From assembly GCF_005543295.1 (NCBI RefSeq), contig NZ_SRSG01000014.1, positions 1 to 47,820 on the forward strand: a DNA stretch of 47,820 bases, given 5' to 3'. Shown piece after piece: positions 24,181 through 31,889 of this stretch. This stretch comes from Halalkalirubrum salinum. GTDB lineage: Archaea; Halobacteriota; Halobacteria; Halobacteriales; Haloferacaceae. Both the position numbers and the translations under genes were made by a program. How positions within the stretch are numbered: position 1 is the stretch's first letter; each line of letters opens with the position of its first letter. Below the pieces are notes generated by a model. That model worked only from the letters and a program-made list of their open reading frames with translations. It searched no databases and was not told the origin of the DNA.

Positions 24181-25290
24181 TCAATCGTCGATCCGTTCGC
24201 GTGCGGCAGCCACGAGCATCGGGAGGAAGACCGTCGCATCGCCAGTGATCGTCGCGTTCCGCGCGTCTTTGCGGAGTTTTCCCCACGATCGCGCCTCATC
24301 GAGCGACGCCCCCGAGAGCCCGCCCGTGGCAGCGGGATCCATCGTGATCTGGACCGCGTAGTCGTATGCCCCTGGCGTGACGAGCATCGTCTGCAGCGTG
24401 AAGTTCTTCGGGACGCCCCCGCCCACGAGCAGACAGCCGGCCCGATCGGCGTAGTAGGCGGTGTCGGTGAGCGCAGTCATATCGGAGAGCGCATCGAGCG
24501 TGAGCCCGGAGGTTTGTGCGTACATCCACGCCTGCAAGCCCAGAATGGAGTCCTGGACGGCCGGACAGTAGATCGGCACGTCCGATTCGTACGCCGCCGC
24601 GGCGATCCCGGGGTCCTCCGCGATGTCGTCGCGCTCGTTGGCCTCGGCGTTCGCTCGACCCAGTTGCGCACACAGCTCTTCGATCCCGACAGAATCCTCT
24701 TCGGCCAGCGGCGGGAACACCGACTCCCGGAGGTGGCCCTCGAAGAGCGTGAAGTGCTCCTGTGGGAGATAGACGTTGTAGATCCGATCGACCTCCTCGT
24801 CGCGCAGCGATTCGTCGAACTCGCGTTCGTCCATGTCGGGATGGTGATGTCTGCCGTGGTGGTGTTTACCGCCGATCGCCTCGATCGAGTCGTGGGTGAG
24901 GTTCGCACCAGTCGTCACGAGCACGTCGACGTAGCCGTCGCGGATGAGTTCGGAGACGACCCGCCGCATCCCCGTGGGAACCATCGCACCCGCCAGCGAC
25001 ATGAACACCGTACAGTCGTCGTCTGCGAGCATCTCCGCGTAGATATCGGCAGCCTCGTGAACGCTTTGTGCGCCGATCCCGGCATTACCGTACTCGGCGA
25101 CGAGGTCCCCGACCGTCATCCCGCCGCTGACGCGGGTGTGGCCGATCGGATCGTGATCGAACTCCGATCGCTCCGGCGGTTCATACCCGCCCGTGTCGTG
25201 ATCGTTGTGATCGCCGTTGGCATCGTGATCCCTGTGATCGCCGTGGCCCCCGGCTTCGTCTGGCGAGCCGTGGTTCTCCTCGTCAGTCAT
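24181..25290 (-). CDS. dhs: deoxyhypusine synthase with His-rich N-terminal extension
   Basis: This 369-aa enzyme transfers the aminobutyl group of spermidine (or agmatine in archaeal variants) to a lysine of initiation factor aIF5A. Family features include TGANLTHDSIEAIGG, the CPAVQDSILG segment, VGGGVPKNF, and the catalytic lysine K338 in S-W-G-K-L-R near the C-terminus. Two His clusters are notable: residues about 7-32 alternate His and Asp with Gly, and GGKHHHGRHHHPDMD lies inside the domain. The ATG at 25290 is used; the frame upstream overlaps samp1 and has no similarity. It follows samp1 by 64 nt and ends a minus-strand run that begins with two TrkA-C genes. Confidence 0.93.
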   Translation of the reverse strand: MTDEENHGSPDEAGGHGDHRDHDANGDHNDHDTGGYEPPERSEFDHDPIGHTRVSGGMTVGDLVAEYGNAGIGAQSVHEAADIYAEMLADDDCTVFMSLAGAMVPTGMRRVVSELIRDGYVDVLVTTGANLTHDSIEAIGGKHHHGRHHHPDMDEREFDESLRDEEVDRIYNVYLPQEHFTLFEGHLRESVFPPLAEEDSVGIEELCAQLGRANAEANERDDIAEDPGIAAAAYESDVPIYCPAVQDSILGLQAWMYAQTSGLTLDALSDMTALTDTAYYADRAGCLLVGGGVPKNFTLQTMLVTPGAYDYAVQITMDPAATGGLSGASLDEARSWGKLRKDARNATITGDATVFLPMLVAAARERIDD

Positions 25291-25354
25291 GGCTTCGTCT
25301 CCGGCGGCGATCGGTTTGAAGCGCACGGATCGCGATCGGGAAATTCCACAGCCG

Positions 25355-25630
25355 TCATCCGCCGCTGACGGGCGGGAACAGCGCCAGTTCGGTGTCGTCG
25401 TCGATCGGGGTGTCGAGCCCATCGAGTGCGGTGACGGCGGTTCCGTCGACGAGGAGATTGATGTGGTCGGCAACCTCGCCGTCATCGTTCAGTACCTCTG
25501 CAGAGAGGTCGGGATACGCATCCAACAGTGTGTCGAGGGCGTTGCCGACCGTTTCGTCTGTGCCACGATCGAGTTCGATCGTCCGATCCCCAGCGGCTTC
25601 CGCCAGGGTTGCGAAGAGCTTCCAGTGCAT
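25355..25630 (-). CDS. samp1: ubiquitin-like small archaeal modifier protein SAMP1 (MoaD family)
   Basis: A 91-aa beta-grasp protein that closely follows remembered Haloferax SAMP1: it begins M-H-W-K-L-F-A-T-L-A-E, has a central DHINLLVDG and ends LALFPPVSGG. The C-terminal diglycine (G90-G91) is the site of adenylation by the E1-like UbaA and of attachment to target lysines; SAMP1 also serves as a MoaD-like sulfur carrier for molybdopterin synthesis. It lies between the second TrkA-C gene (59 nt upstream) and deoxyhypusine synthase, a grouping that is not obviously functional. Confidence 0.93.
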   Translation of the reverse strand: MHWKLFATLAEAAGDRTIELDRGTDETVGNALDTLLDAYPDLSAEVLNDDGEVADHINLLVDGTAVTALDGLDTPIDDDTELALFPPVSGG

Positions 25631-25689
25631 ATTCCAGAGAAACCACCCCCACCGTATGAGCGTTGTGCCGGCGGCGAAGGAGACAACTG

Positions 25690-26979
25690 CTACGACGTTT
25701 GTGAATCAGTGGACGTGGTAGTGTTCGCGCTCGTACTTTCGGCAGGGGATTCCGGTGATTCCCCGGCAGAATCGCCGTCACCAGCGGACCCGTCATCTGT
25801 AGAGCGCTCGGCCTCTTTCGGGGTGTGTGCACGCTCTTCGAGCCGCCGCAGCACGTCCGGGCGGCCGAGGGCGTACACCGTGTCGCCGTCGGCAAAGCGC
25901 CGATCGCGATCGGGGATTGGCGCAGTCGTGCCGTCGGCCGATCGGATCGCGACCACGATCACGCCCGCCTCTCGGACGACAGTGCCTGAAAGTTCACTTC
26001 CAGGGTCAACGTCGATCGCCGCCATCGTCTCGTCGACACCGCGAAGCAGTGTCGCAAACTCCCGATCTGGCTGCGGTTCTTCGGGTAACGTGACGACCCG
26101 ATAGCGCTCGGTCGGATCGATCCGATCGGCATCGGCCGAATCAATCGCGACGGTGACCACGTCAGATGCGACCCCACGGAGCTCCCCAGAGACGAGCCGC
26201 TTCGGCTGCTCGCCGGTGCACCAGATCTGTATCAGATCACCCGGAGAGGCGTTATTCGGTGGGTCTGCGGACAGCGCAACCGCGACAGTTCCCGGTGCAA
26301 GCGTCGGACCGACGCCAGCCATCCGCGAACCGACCGCGAGGTACTCAACATCCCCCTTCTCTGTTAGATCGACATCGACGTAACCGATCGCGTAGTCTTC
26401 TTTGATCCGCGATATGAGTCGTTCCCGAAGCGCGCCAACGGTGAGCCGACGCGGGAAGACGAGCTGTTTGCCTGCCATCTCCGTTTTTGTTTCTTCAGGG
26501 ACTGGATCGTAGCTTACCATGTCTTCGATCTCATCGGGGAGCGTTACTGTGGTGGCGCGGCCGGCCGATCGCACGACAGTTCCCATATCTCCTTCAAACT
26601 GTCTGAGCGCCGGCATCGACAGCACGTTCGTCGCAACCGCATCTCCGGCCCGCCTGCCAACCGGAGCCGCAAGGCTTGCGACACCCAACACGACCACGTT
26701 GAAAAGCACCGTCTCTATCTGAAAGAGATCGGTGCCGCCACTGCTGACGATTGCACCGAGAGAGGCGGTATTAATGTACAACGCGACCACAGCGACACCG
26801 ATCAACACCGCAATCCCCTCTGGAACTTCCTCTGCGAAGTACCACCGGTACACGAGCGCGATCGCGGCCGCGCCGAGAAGTGACAGCAACGCGAACACGA
26901 CAAGCGTGACGATCGCTGCCAACGGATCCCCAAAGGTGACGCCCGTCTGGCCCACACCGATGGCAAATGTCTTGATCAC
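25690..26979 (-). CDS. membrane-anchored TrkA-C (RCK_C) domain protein 2
   Basis: A 429-aa protein with three N-terminal helices (about 17-105), a soluble region of about 300 aa, and a C-terminal TrkA-C domain (EAGVIVVAIRSADGTT...FADGDTVYALGRPDVLRRLEE). An acidic low-complexity tail rich in Asp, Ser, Glu and Thr follows. It has no NAD-binding TrkA-N fold. The GTG start at 26979 overlaps the TGA of the preceding gene as GTGA, so the two are translationally coupled. The likely role is sensing or gating in K+ or related cation transport, by analogy with RCK_C domains. The ligand is unknown. Confidence 0.85.
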   Translation of the reverse strand: MIKTFAIGVGQTGVTFGDPLAAIVTLVVFALLSLLGAAAIALVYRWYFAEEVPEGIAVLIGVAVVALYINTASLGAIVSSGGTDLFQIETVLFNVVVLGVASLAAPVGRRAGDAVATNVLSMPALRQFEGDMGTVVRSAGRATTVTLPDEIEDMVSYDPVPEETKTEMAGKQLVFPRRLTVGALRERLISRIKEDYAIGYVDVDLTEKGDVEYLAVGSRMAGVGPTLAPGTVAVALSADPPNNASPGDLIQIWCTGEQPKRLVSGELRGVASDVVTVAIDSADADRIDPTERYRVVTLPEEPQPDREFATLLRGVDETMAAIDVDPGSELSGTVVREAGVIVVAIRSADGTTAPIPDRDRRFADGDTVYALGRPDVLRRLEERAHTPKEAERSTDDGSAGDGDSAGESPESPAESTSANTTTSTDSQTS

Positions 26980-28202
26980 GCTGCGGCCTCCGTGAACGTC
27001 TTGATCGCATCGGGTGCACCGATCACGTACAGTTCGTCGCCTGCTGACAACAGCTGAGATCCCTGCGGGGCGACCTCCCACCGCTTGTGTTTGACTGCGA
27101 GAATCGCCACATCGTAGACCTCCCGGACGTCAACCGCACCGATCGTATGACCGGCGAGCGGCCCGACAGCGTCGACAGTAACCCGCTTGAACCGAACGCC
27201 CGCTCGCTTGAGCAGTGTTGTCAGTTCGATCTCATGGTGCGTCCCACGGGAGAGGACGACGACCTTCCCGTGATCGACCCCGAGCAACCGTTTGGCCTCT
27301 TTGGGTGTGACCGCAACCGTCACGCGGCCCTCCCCACCGGTGGTGACTGCTGCAGCCGGAGCCGCTTGTACCTCTTCGGAGCCCCCGTCAGTTACGACCG
27401 GCTTCGGATCCGACGTCGGCTGGTCCTCTTTCGATTTCGCTCCCGTTTTGGCGGCGATCAACACGCCTTCGACGGTTACGTCCTCGGCGACAATGCGGAC
27501 CTGTTCGCCGCGGGCTAATCCGGTGGGAACGAGCGCCGAGATCGACACTGCGCGTTTTCCCGCTGGGACGCGCTTCGATATCGTCCCGGTCGGCGGGGCC
27601 GCAGAAACCACCGCCTCCGCGTTAGCGTTCAACTCCACGGAGACGGCCGCGAGGTCAAGTTTGGATCGAAGCCGATCGGCGAATCGGGTCTCGAGCTCCT
27701 CGACGGGGAGGTCTGCGGGGAACCGCCACTCTCCGTCGCGGATTGCAGCCCGATCGGCCGCCGAGAGCGGCGGATATCCTTCGAGGTCGCCGATCTCGCC
27801 GATGACCGTGATTTTGACCTCGTTTCGACCACCTACGAGTTCGATCACGTCAGTGTTGAGTGTCCGGTCTCGGAGTTTTCGAAACGAGACCCGCCGGGGT
27901 ACGCTCGCGCCGAGTTTGTCGCCCTGTGCGTGTGCGTACAGTGCGAGCATCAACACGACGAGAATCGCCGTCACGATTGCCGTTGCGTTCTCCGAAGAGC
28001 GGATTGTCGGGTCGTTGAGTGCCATCAGGCCACCGTTGATGCCGGCGATCGCCAGCGCCAACACGACGACACCTAACCCGGGGATCGTCACCCCCGTGAA
28101 GTATTTGAATACGAACCCGAGCACCCCAGCGATTACGGCCGGGATGATCCCGGTAATGATCCCTAAATAGATCCCCAGAAGGATTTCGAACGGAAGCGCC
28201 AT
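26976..28202 (-). CDS. membrane-anchored TrkA-C (RCK_C) domain protein 1
   Basis: A protein of about 408 aa with three predicted helices in the first 90 residues (LLGIYLGIITGIIPAVIAG, VVVLALAIAGINGG, TAIVTAILVVLMLALYA), a soluble region, and a C-terminal RCK_C domain (YDVAILAVKHKRWEVAPQG...SAGDELYVIGAPDAIKTF). It parallels the next gene in layout, so the two are probably paralogous subunits of one membrane complex. I start it at ATG 28202 because a TATA box lies 26 nt upstream; an ATG at 28223 would sit inside that promoter. The K+ channel gene is divergent 130 bp away. Confidence 0.83.
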   Translation of the reverse strand: MALPFEILLGIYLGIITGIIPAVIAGVLGFVFKYFTGVTIPGLGVVVLALAIAGINGGLMALNDPTIRSSENATAIVTAILVVLMLALYAHAQGDKLGASVPRRVSFRKLRDRTLNTDVIELVGGRNEVKITVIGEIGDLEGYPPLSAADRAAIRDGEWRFPADLPVEELETRFADRLRSKLDLAAVSVELNANAEAVVSAAPPTGTISKRVPAGKRAVSISALVPTGLARGEQVRIVAEDVTVEGVLIAAKTGAKSKEDQPTSDPKPVVTDGGSEEVQAAPAAAVTTGGEGRVTVAVTPKEAKRLLGVDHGKVVVLSRGTHHEIELTTLLKRAGVRFKRVTVDAVGPLAGHTIGAVDVREVYDVAILAVKHKRWEVAPQGSQLLSAGDELYVIGAPDAIKTFTEAAA

Positions 28203-28223
28203 ATCCACCCAGATAGTCGCCAT

Positions 28224-28231
28224 TTATAAAA
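28224..28231 (-). promoter_or_regulatory. TATA box of the TrkA-C operon
   Basis: TTTTATAA on the minus strand is centred about 26 nt upstream of ATG 28202. It decides the start in favour of 28202 over 28223. Confidence 0.6.
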
Positions 28232-28303
28232 GTCATCGCCCGCTGACTGCGAGCAACCTGACTTACCGCACGCTGATTGGTATCCTCGCTGGACGACGGG
28301 CTA

Positions 28304-28311
28304 TTTATTTA
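28304..28311 (+). promoter_or_regulatory. TATA box of the K+ channel gene
   Basis: TTTATTTA (within CTATTTATTTATACT) is centred about 26 nt before the ATG at 28334, so the channel mRNA is probably leaderless and starts there rather than at 28277. Confidence 0.6.
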
Positions 28312-28333
28312 TACTGAAAAAAGAGGGCAGGTA

Positions 28334-29482
28334 ATGGCGTGGAGTCGCGAGCTCGTAACCGTCCGGGCGTCGGTCCTTTTGACCTTCGCAGTGGCCACGC
28401 TCTCGATCGTCGTTGGGTTGGTCCATATCTCGACCGGCGGTGTCGATAGCGCATACGCACAGATCGTCCCGCCGGCGATCCGCCGAACGGTTGGGTTCAC
28501 CGGGACCCTGACTGGCTTCACCATTCTCGCGGGCGCGTGGGCGCTTCGGAGTCGATACCGGATCGGCTGGTATGTGACCGTGGTGTTGCTGCCGATCACG
28601 GCCGCACAGGGGTTGTTGCAGGTTTCGCCGTTTTCAGTGCCGCTGGTCATCCTGTCGGTCGTGTCCATCCCGGCGCTTGTCTACAACCGAAGCCGGTTCG
28701 ATCGGAACTTCTCACCCTCGATGACCCAGATGGCCGCCAGCCTCTCGCTCGTCACAGCAGTCGCGTATGGCACGCTGGGATCGTATGCGCTGCGCGAGGA
28801 GTTCAACAACCTCAACACGATCACCGACGCGTTCTACTACACGATCGTCACCGCAAGCACAGTCGGCTACGGTGATATTACTCCCGAATCCGAACTCGGC
28901 CTGTTGTTCGGGATCTCGGTGCTCGTGTTGAATGTTTCCGCCTTCGCGGTCGCACTCGGTGTCCTCTTGACCCCGGCGATCGAAGCACAACTCTCCAAAG
29001 CCCTCGGACGCATGACAGAATCACAGTTCAACCTCCTCGACGACCACATCCTCATCCTCGGCGATGGGGATCTGACTGAACCGATCATCGAACACATTGA
29101 CAACGGAACGGATTTTGCGATCGTCACGACGAACGAAACACGAGCGCGCCGGTATGCCGATAACGACTATCCAGTGCTTACGGCCGATCCAAGTGACGAA
29201 GAGCCGCTCGTTCGTGTCGGCATAAAAGACGCCCGCGCCGCGATCGTCGCGACCGAAAACGACGCCCAGGACGCCCTGGCGATCCTCACAGCCCGACAGC
29301 TCAATCCCGACCTCACGATCCTCGGGGCGGCCACCCAACGAGAGAACGTCGCCAAACTCCGCCGGGCCGGCGCGGATCGAGTCATCAGTCCGGCAATGAT
29401 CGGTGGCCGACTGCTGGCGGCTTCGGCGATCGGCGGCCGCGACGCCGAAGATGCCTCCCAGCAGCTACTCGGCGAGGATTGA
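28334..29482 (+). CDS. potassium channel with cytoplasmic RCK (TrkA-N) domain
   Basis: A 382-aa protein with about four N-terminal helices, then a two-helix pore module carrying the K+ selectivity filter T-V-G-Y-G-D (about 176-181). A cytoplasmic RCK domain begins ILILGDGDLTEPIIEHI. The Rossmann motif reads G-D-G-D, not G-x-G-x-x-G, so nucleotide binding may be altered. Residues AAIVATENDAQDALAILTAR match the regular RCK core. There is no C-terminal TrkA-C domain, whereas the divergent operon encodes two TrkA-C proteins without TrkA-N. The two units may therefore complement each other. Confidence 0.93.
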   Translation: MAWSRELVTVRASVLLTFAVATLSIVVGLVHISTGGVDSAYAQIVPPAIRRTVGFTGTLTGFTILAGAWALRSRYRIGWYVTVVLLPITAAQGLLQVSPFSVPLVILSVVSIPALVYNRSRFDRNFSPSMTQMAASLSLVTAVAYGTLGSYALREEFNNLNTITDAFYYTIVTASTVGYGDITPESELGLLFGISVLVLNVSAFAVALGVLLTPAIEAQLSKALGRMTESQFNLLDDHILILGDGDLTEPIIEHIDNGTDFAIVTTNETRARRYADNDYPVLTADPSDEEPLVRVGIKDARAAIVATENDAQDALAILTARQLNPDLTILGAATQRENVAKLRRAGADRVISPAMIGGRLLAASAIGGRDAEDASQQLLGED

Positions 29483-29515
29483 CCTCCCAGAGCTGCCAAC
29501 CAGACGTCGGTCCTA

Positions 29516-30241
29516 CTACAGTGTCGCAGCCGCCGAGAGCGTGATCGCGATCGCCCGCTCGACGTTGTTTTTCGCCTTCTCGGGGAGTTCCTCGTCGCTG
29601 TCAGCTCCTTTTTGTGTCCCCTCGACGAGGTTACCGTCGACCGTACAGATCGCGCCGGCGCGCATCCCCTTGCGGCGAGCGATCGAGAAGACCGCCGCTG
29701 CCTCCATCTCGATCGCGAGCAGATTCGCGGCCTCCCAGTCGCGAACGTACTCGTCAGACTCGTTGTAGAAGGCGTCGTCGGAGACGATCGGGCCGACGTG
29801 GACGTCCTCGTCGTTCGCCTCGGCGGCGTCGACGAGCGCGGTCAACACGCCATAGTCAGGAACCGCCGGGTAGGTCGCAGACTCGTAGCGCTTTGACGTG
29901 CCCTCTTCTTTCGCCGCGCCGGTCGCGACGACCATATCGCCGATCTCGATCCCGACCTGCAGGGCACCGGTTGTTCCACAGCGGACTACCGTTTTGACGC
30001 CGGCGGCATTGAGCTCCTCAACGGCGATCGCGGCAGACGGACAGCCAATCCCTGTCGAGCAGATCGTGAGCTCACGGCCCTCGTAGGTCGCGTTGACGAG
30101 TTTGTACTCGCGGTTTTCCGCGATCGTCTCGGCGTTCGTACACTGGGCGGCGATACGATCGACGCGGCCCGGATCGCCGGGAATGATCGCGATGTCGTGG
30201 ACGTCGCCTTCCTCGATGAGCAGATGCGGCTGTTTTGCCAT
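29516..30241 (-). CDS. udp: uridine phosphorylase (nucleoside phosphorylase family)
   Basis: A 241-aa PNP/UDP-family enzyme that splits nucleosides with phosphate, probably uridine to uracil and ribose-1-phosphate. It has the phosphate-binding I-P-G-D-P-G-R-V-D-R-I at about 20-30, the STGIGCPSAAIAVEEL segment, RCGTTGALQ, and the ribose-contacting A-I-E-M-E-A-A-A-V-F. The QKGADSDEEL segment near the end fits uridine phosphorylases. It converges with the K+ channel gene and is transcribed alone or with the membrane protein gene 67 nt upstream. Confidence 0.92.
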   Translation of the reverse strand: MAKQPHLLIEEGDVHDIAIIPGDPGRVDRIAAQCTNAETIAENREYKLVNATYEGRELTICSTGIGCPSAAIAVEELNAAGVKTVVRCGTTGALQVGIEIGDMVVATGAAKEEGTSKRYESATYPAVPDYGVLTALVDAAEANDEDVHVGPIVSDDAFYNESDEYVRDWEAANLLAIEMEAAAVFSIARRKGMRAGAICTVDGNLVEGTQKGADSDEELPEKAKNNVERAIAITLSAAATL

Positions 30242-30308
30242 GTGCAGTCACTCGTGCGTCCGCGAGAAAAACGGTCCGATCGCGGGCCTCCACGCCGGCG
30301 GCGTTCTG

Positions 30309-30794
30309 TCACGCGACGACAGTGGTCGCAAGCACCGGAACCGCGACAGTCATTGTCACGCCAAAAATGAGAGACGAGCGGAGCCACTGTCCACGAACCG
30401 CCGTCGACTGTTCCTCATAGATCTGTCCGCCCGCGTGTGGGAGGACAATGTGTGCAAAGAGGAGGTAGATGAATCCGACGACGATCGCCGTCGCGACGAC
30501 GTGAGCAGCCACCTCAACGCCGGACAGCGACAGCGAAACCGCAGCGGGAATCGTCCGACCGAGCCCGGTTACGAGCACGCCGTACAGTGCTCCGGCGAGG
30601 ACGCCGGCGACGTGGTGGGCAATCACGGCGTCGCGAAACGGAACGGACTCGGGCGATCGACGGGTGGCGACCGCTGCGGCTACGTACGCGGGCGTAAAGC
30701 CGTCGTCCCATGCCCGCATCGGCCAGTTCATTGCAATCGCTGCAAGGAGCCCAGCGGCCGAGCCGATCACAAGAAAAAACAACAGCTCGTTCAT
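30309..30794 (-). CDS. conserved membrane protein, four helices
   Basis: A 161-aa hydrophobic protein with four predicted helices (about 3-23, 62-85, 90-118, 139-161). A polar segment after the first helix contains WPMRAWDDGFTPAYVA, and there is a histidine pair A-H-H-V-A-G. I do not recognise its function; similar small membrane proteins occur in haloarchaea. It lies downstream of the DUF63 gene on the same strand, separated by the 25-bp tandem repeats. Confidence 0.72.
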   Translation of the reverse strand: MNELLFFLVIGSAAGLLAAIAMNWPMRAWDDGFTPAYVAAAVATRRSPESVPFRDAVIAHHVAGVLAGALYGVLVTGLGRTIPAAVSLSLSGVEVAAHVVATAIVVGFIYLLFAHIVLPHAGGQIYEEQSTAVRGQWLRSSLIFGVTMTVAVPVLATTVVA

Positions 30795-30880
30795 TCGCTA
30801 TCTCTTCGGGTGTTGTCTCCCAGCGGCATAAACGTTCGTCGGACATGATCGACGGTGGCGATGGAGGTGGACGCCGATCG

Positions 30881-31005
30881 TCGCCACAGGGCTACGCGCC
30901 GCCCGTCGCTACAGGGCTACGCGCCGCCCGTCGCTACAGGGCTACGCGCCGCCCGTCGCCACAGGGCTACGCGCCGCCCGTCGCCACAGGGCTACGCGCC
31001 GCCTG
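30881..31005. repeat. 25-bp tandem repeat, five copies, at the DUF63 3' end
   Basis: Five contiguous 25-bp units (starting 30881, 30906, 30931, 30956 and 30981) differ only at a C/T position and one base in the last unit. The last unit overlaps the final codons and TAG stop of the DUF63 gene, so the array looks like successive duplication of that gene end into the spacer. The unit has a GGC...GCC core that can fold. There are no spacers, so it is not a CRISPR. Confidence 0.92.
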
Positions 31006-31840
31006 TCGCAATGAACAACAGCACGTTGTGAATCCCCGGACCAAGACCCACCGCCGCAATGAAGCCCAACAGTAGCCGGCCCTCAGTCGGTTCAGTTTCG
31101 ACGTACTCCGCAAAGAGGACGACGATCGCTCCCGCGAGCCCCAGTTTGACGAGGATGAAAAGCCACCCGGTGCCGAGGATCGCTTCGGTTGGCAGTGATT
31201 CTGCGATCGACAAAATCGCCTGCGACAGCGGCGTTCGCTCCCCAAAGCCGAGGATGTCGACGCCGACCGCCGTCGTGGCGGCGTCAAGTGCGTGTCCAAA
31301 GAGCACAAATATCCCGACCGAGCCAGTCACCGCCGCAGCCTCCGGGCGTTGGCGATCGAGGATCGTCCACGCGATCGCAGTGAGCGGGATCGACACGAGT
31401 ACCCCGGCGAGCGGCCACGCGACCGCCAGCGTTCCGCGCGCGGCGCCGTTCGCGAGGATTACCCCAGTCAACGCGAGCGCGATGATTCCACCCAGTACAG
31501 CGAGTGCGAGCGGAACCCGCTCTGGAGGGCCGATCTGGTCGATCGTGAGCCACGCCGCAGCGGCGATCGCACCTGTTGTGAGATACACCGCAGGGGTGCC
31601 GCCGAGCGGTTCGATCGCCGGCGGGAGCGCACCCAACACGAACAGCACGTGGCTGGCCGCCCCCACCGCGATCCACGGCCCAAACGCGAGGATGTGTGCG
31701 GCGGTGACCGGCGGGCGACGGCGGATGAGGCCGAATCCGACCGCGGCGATCGCGGCCGTGAGCACGAGCAGATACGGATGCGGCGGTAACGCAAAGCCCG
31801 CAGGGAGAAATGGGACCTGTCCGAGAACCGGCTGAGACAT
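30992..31840 (-). CDS. DUF63 family membrane protein
   Basis: A polytopic archaeal protein of 282 aa with about eight helices. Typical parts of the DUF63 family are the N-terminal P-F-L-P-A-G-F-A-L-P-P-H-P-Y, ILAFGPWIAVGAASHVL, VLFGHALDAATTAVGVD with a conserved H and D, and the C-terminal AVGLGPGIHNVLLF. The function of the family is unknown; the conserved polar residues within helices hint at an enzyme or transporter. I use the ATG at 31840. The frame continues 22 codons upstream into the neighbouring gene. Its 3' end has been duplicated into a tandem repeat. Confidence 0.88.
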   Translation of the reverse strand: MSQPVLGQVPFLPAGFALPPHPYLLVLTAAIAAVGFGLIRRRPPVTAAHILAFGPWIAVGAASHVLFVLGALPPAIEPLGGTPAVYLTTGAIAAAAWLTIDQIGPPERVPLALAVLGGIIALALTGVILANGAARGTLAVAWPLAGVLVSIPLTAIAWTILDRQRPEAAAVTGSVGIFVLFGHALDAATTAVGVDILGFGERTPLSQAILSIAESLPTEAILGTGWLFILVKLGLAGAIVVLFAEYVETEPTEGRLLLGFIAAVGLGPGIHNVLLFIATGGA

Positions 31841-31889
31841 GTCTCGACAGCCGACGCGATGGGGTGAAAGCGTTACGAAGGGGACCGAG

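Noticed and set aside
24136-25368. 410-aa plus-strand reading frame opposite deoxyhypusine synthase
   Set aside because: It is the antisense of a clear enzyme gene in high-GC DNA, with arginine- and valine-rich sequence and no recognisable fold.
27292-28170. 292-aa Ser/Thr/Pro-rich plus-strand frame
   Set aside because: It mirrors the TrkA-C gene on the other strand and has the composition typical of antisense frames.
30881-31005. CRISPR array
   Set aside because: The units are contiguous with no spacers, overlap a gene end and have no cas genes nearby.
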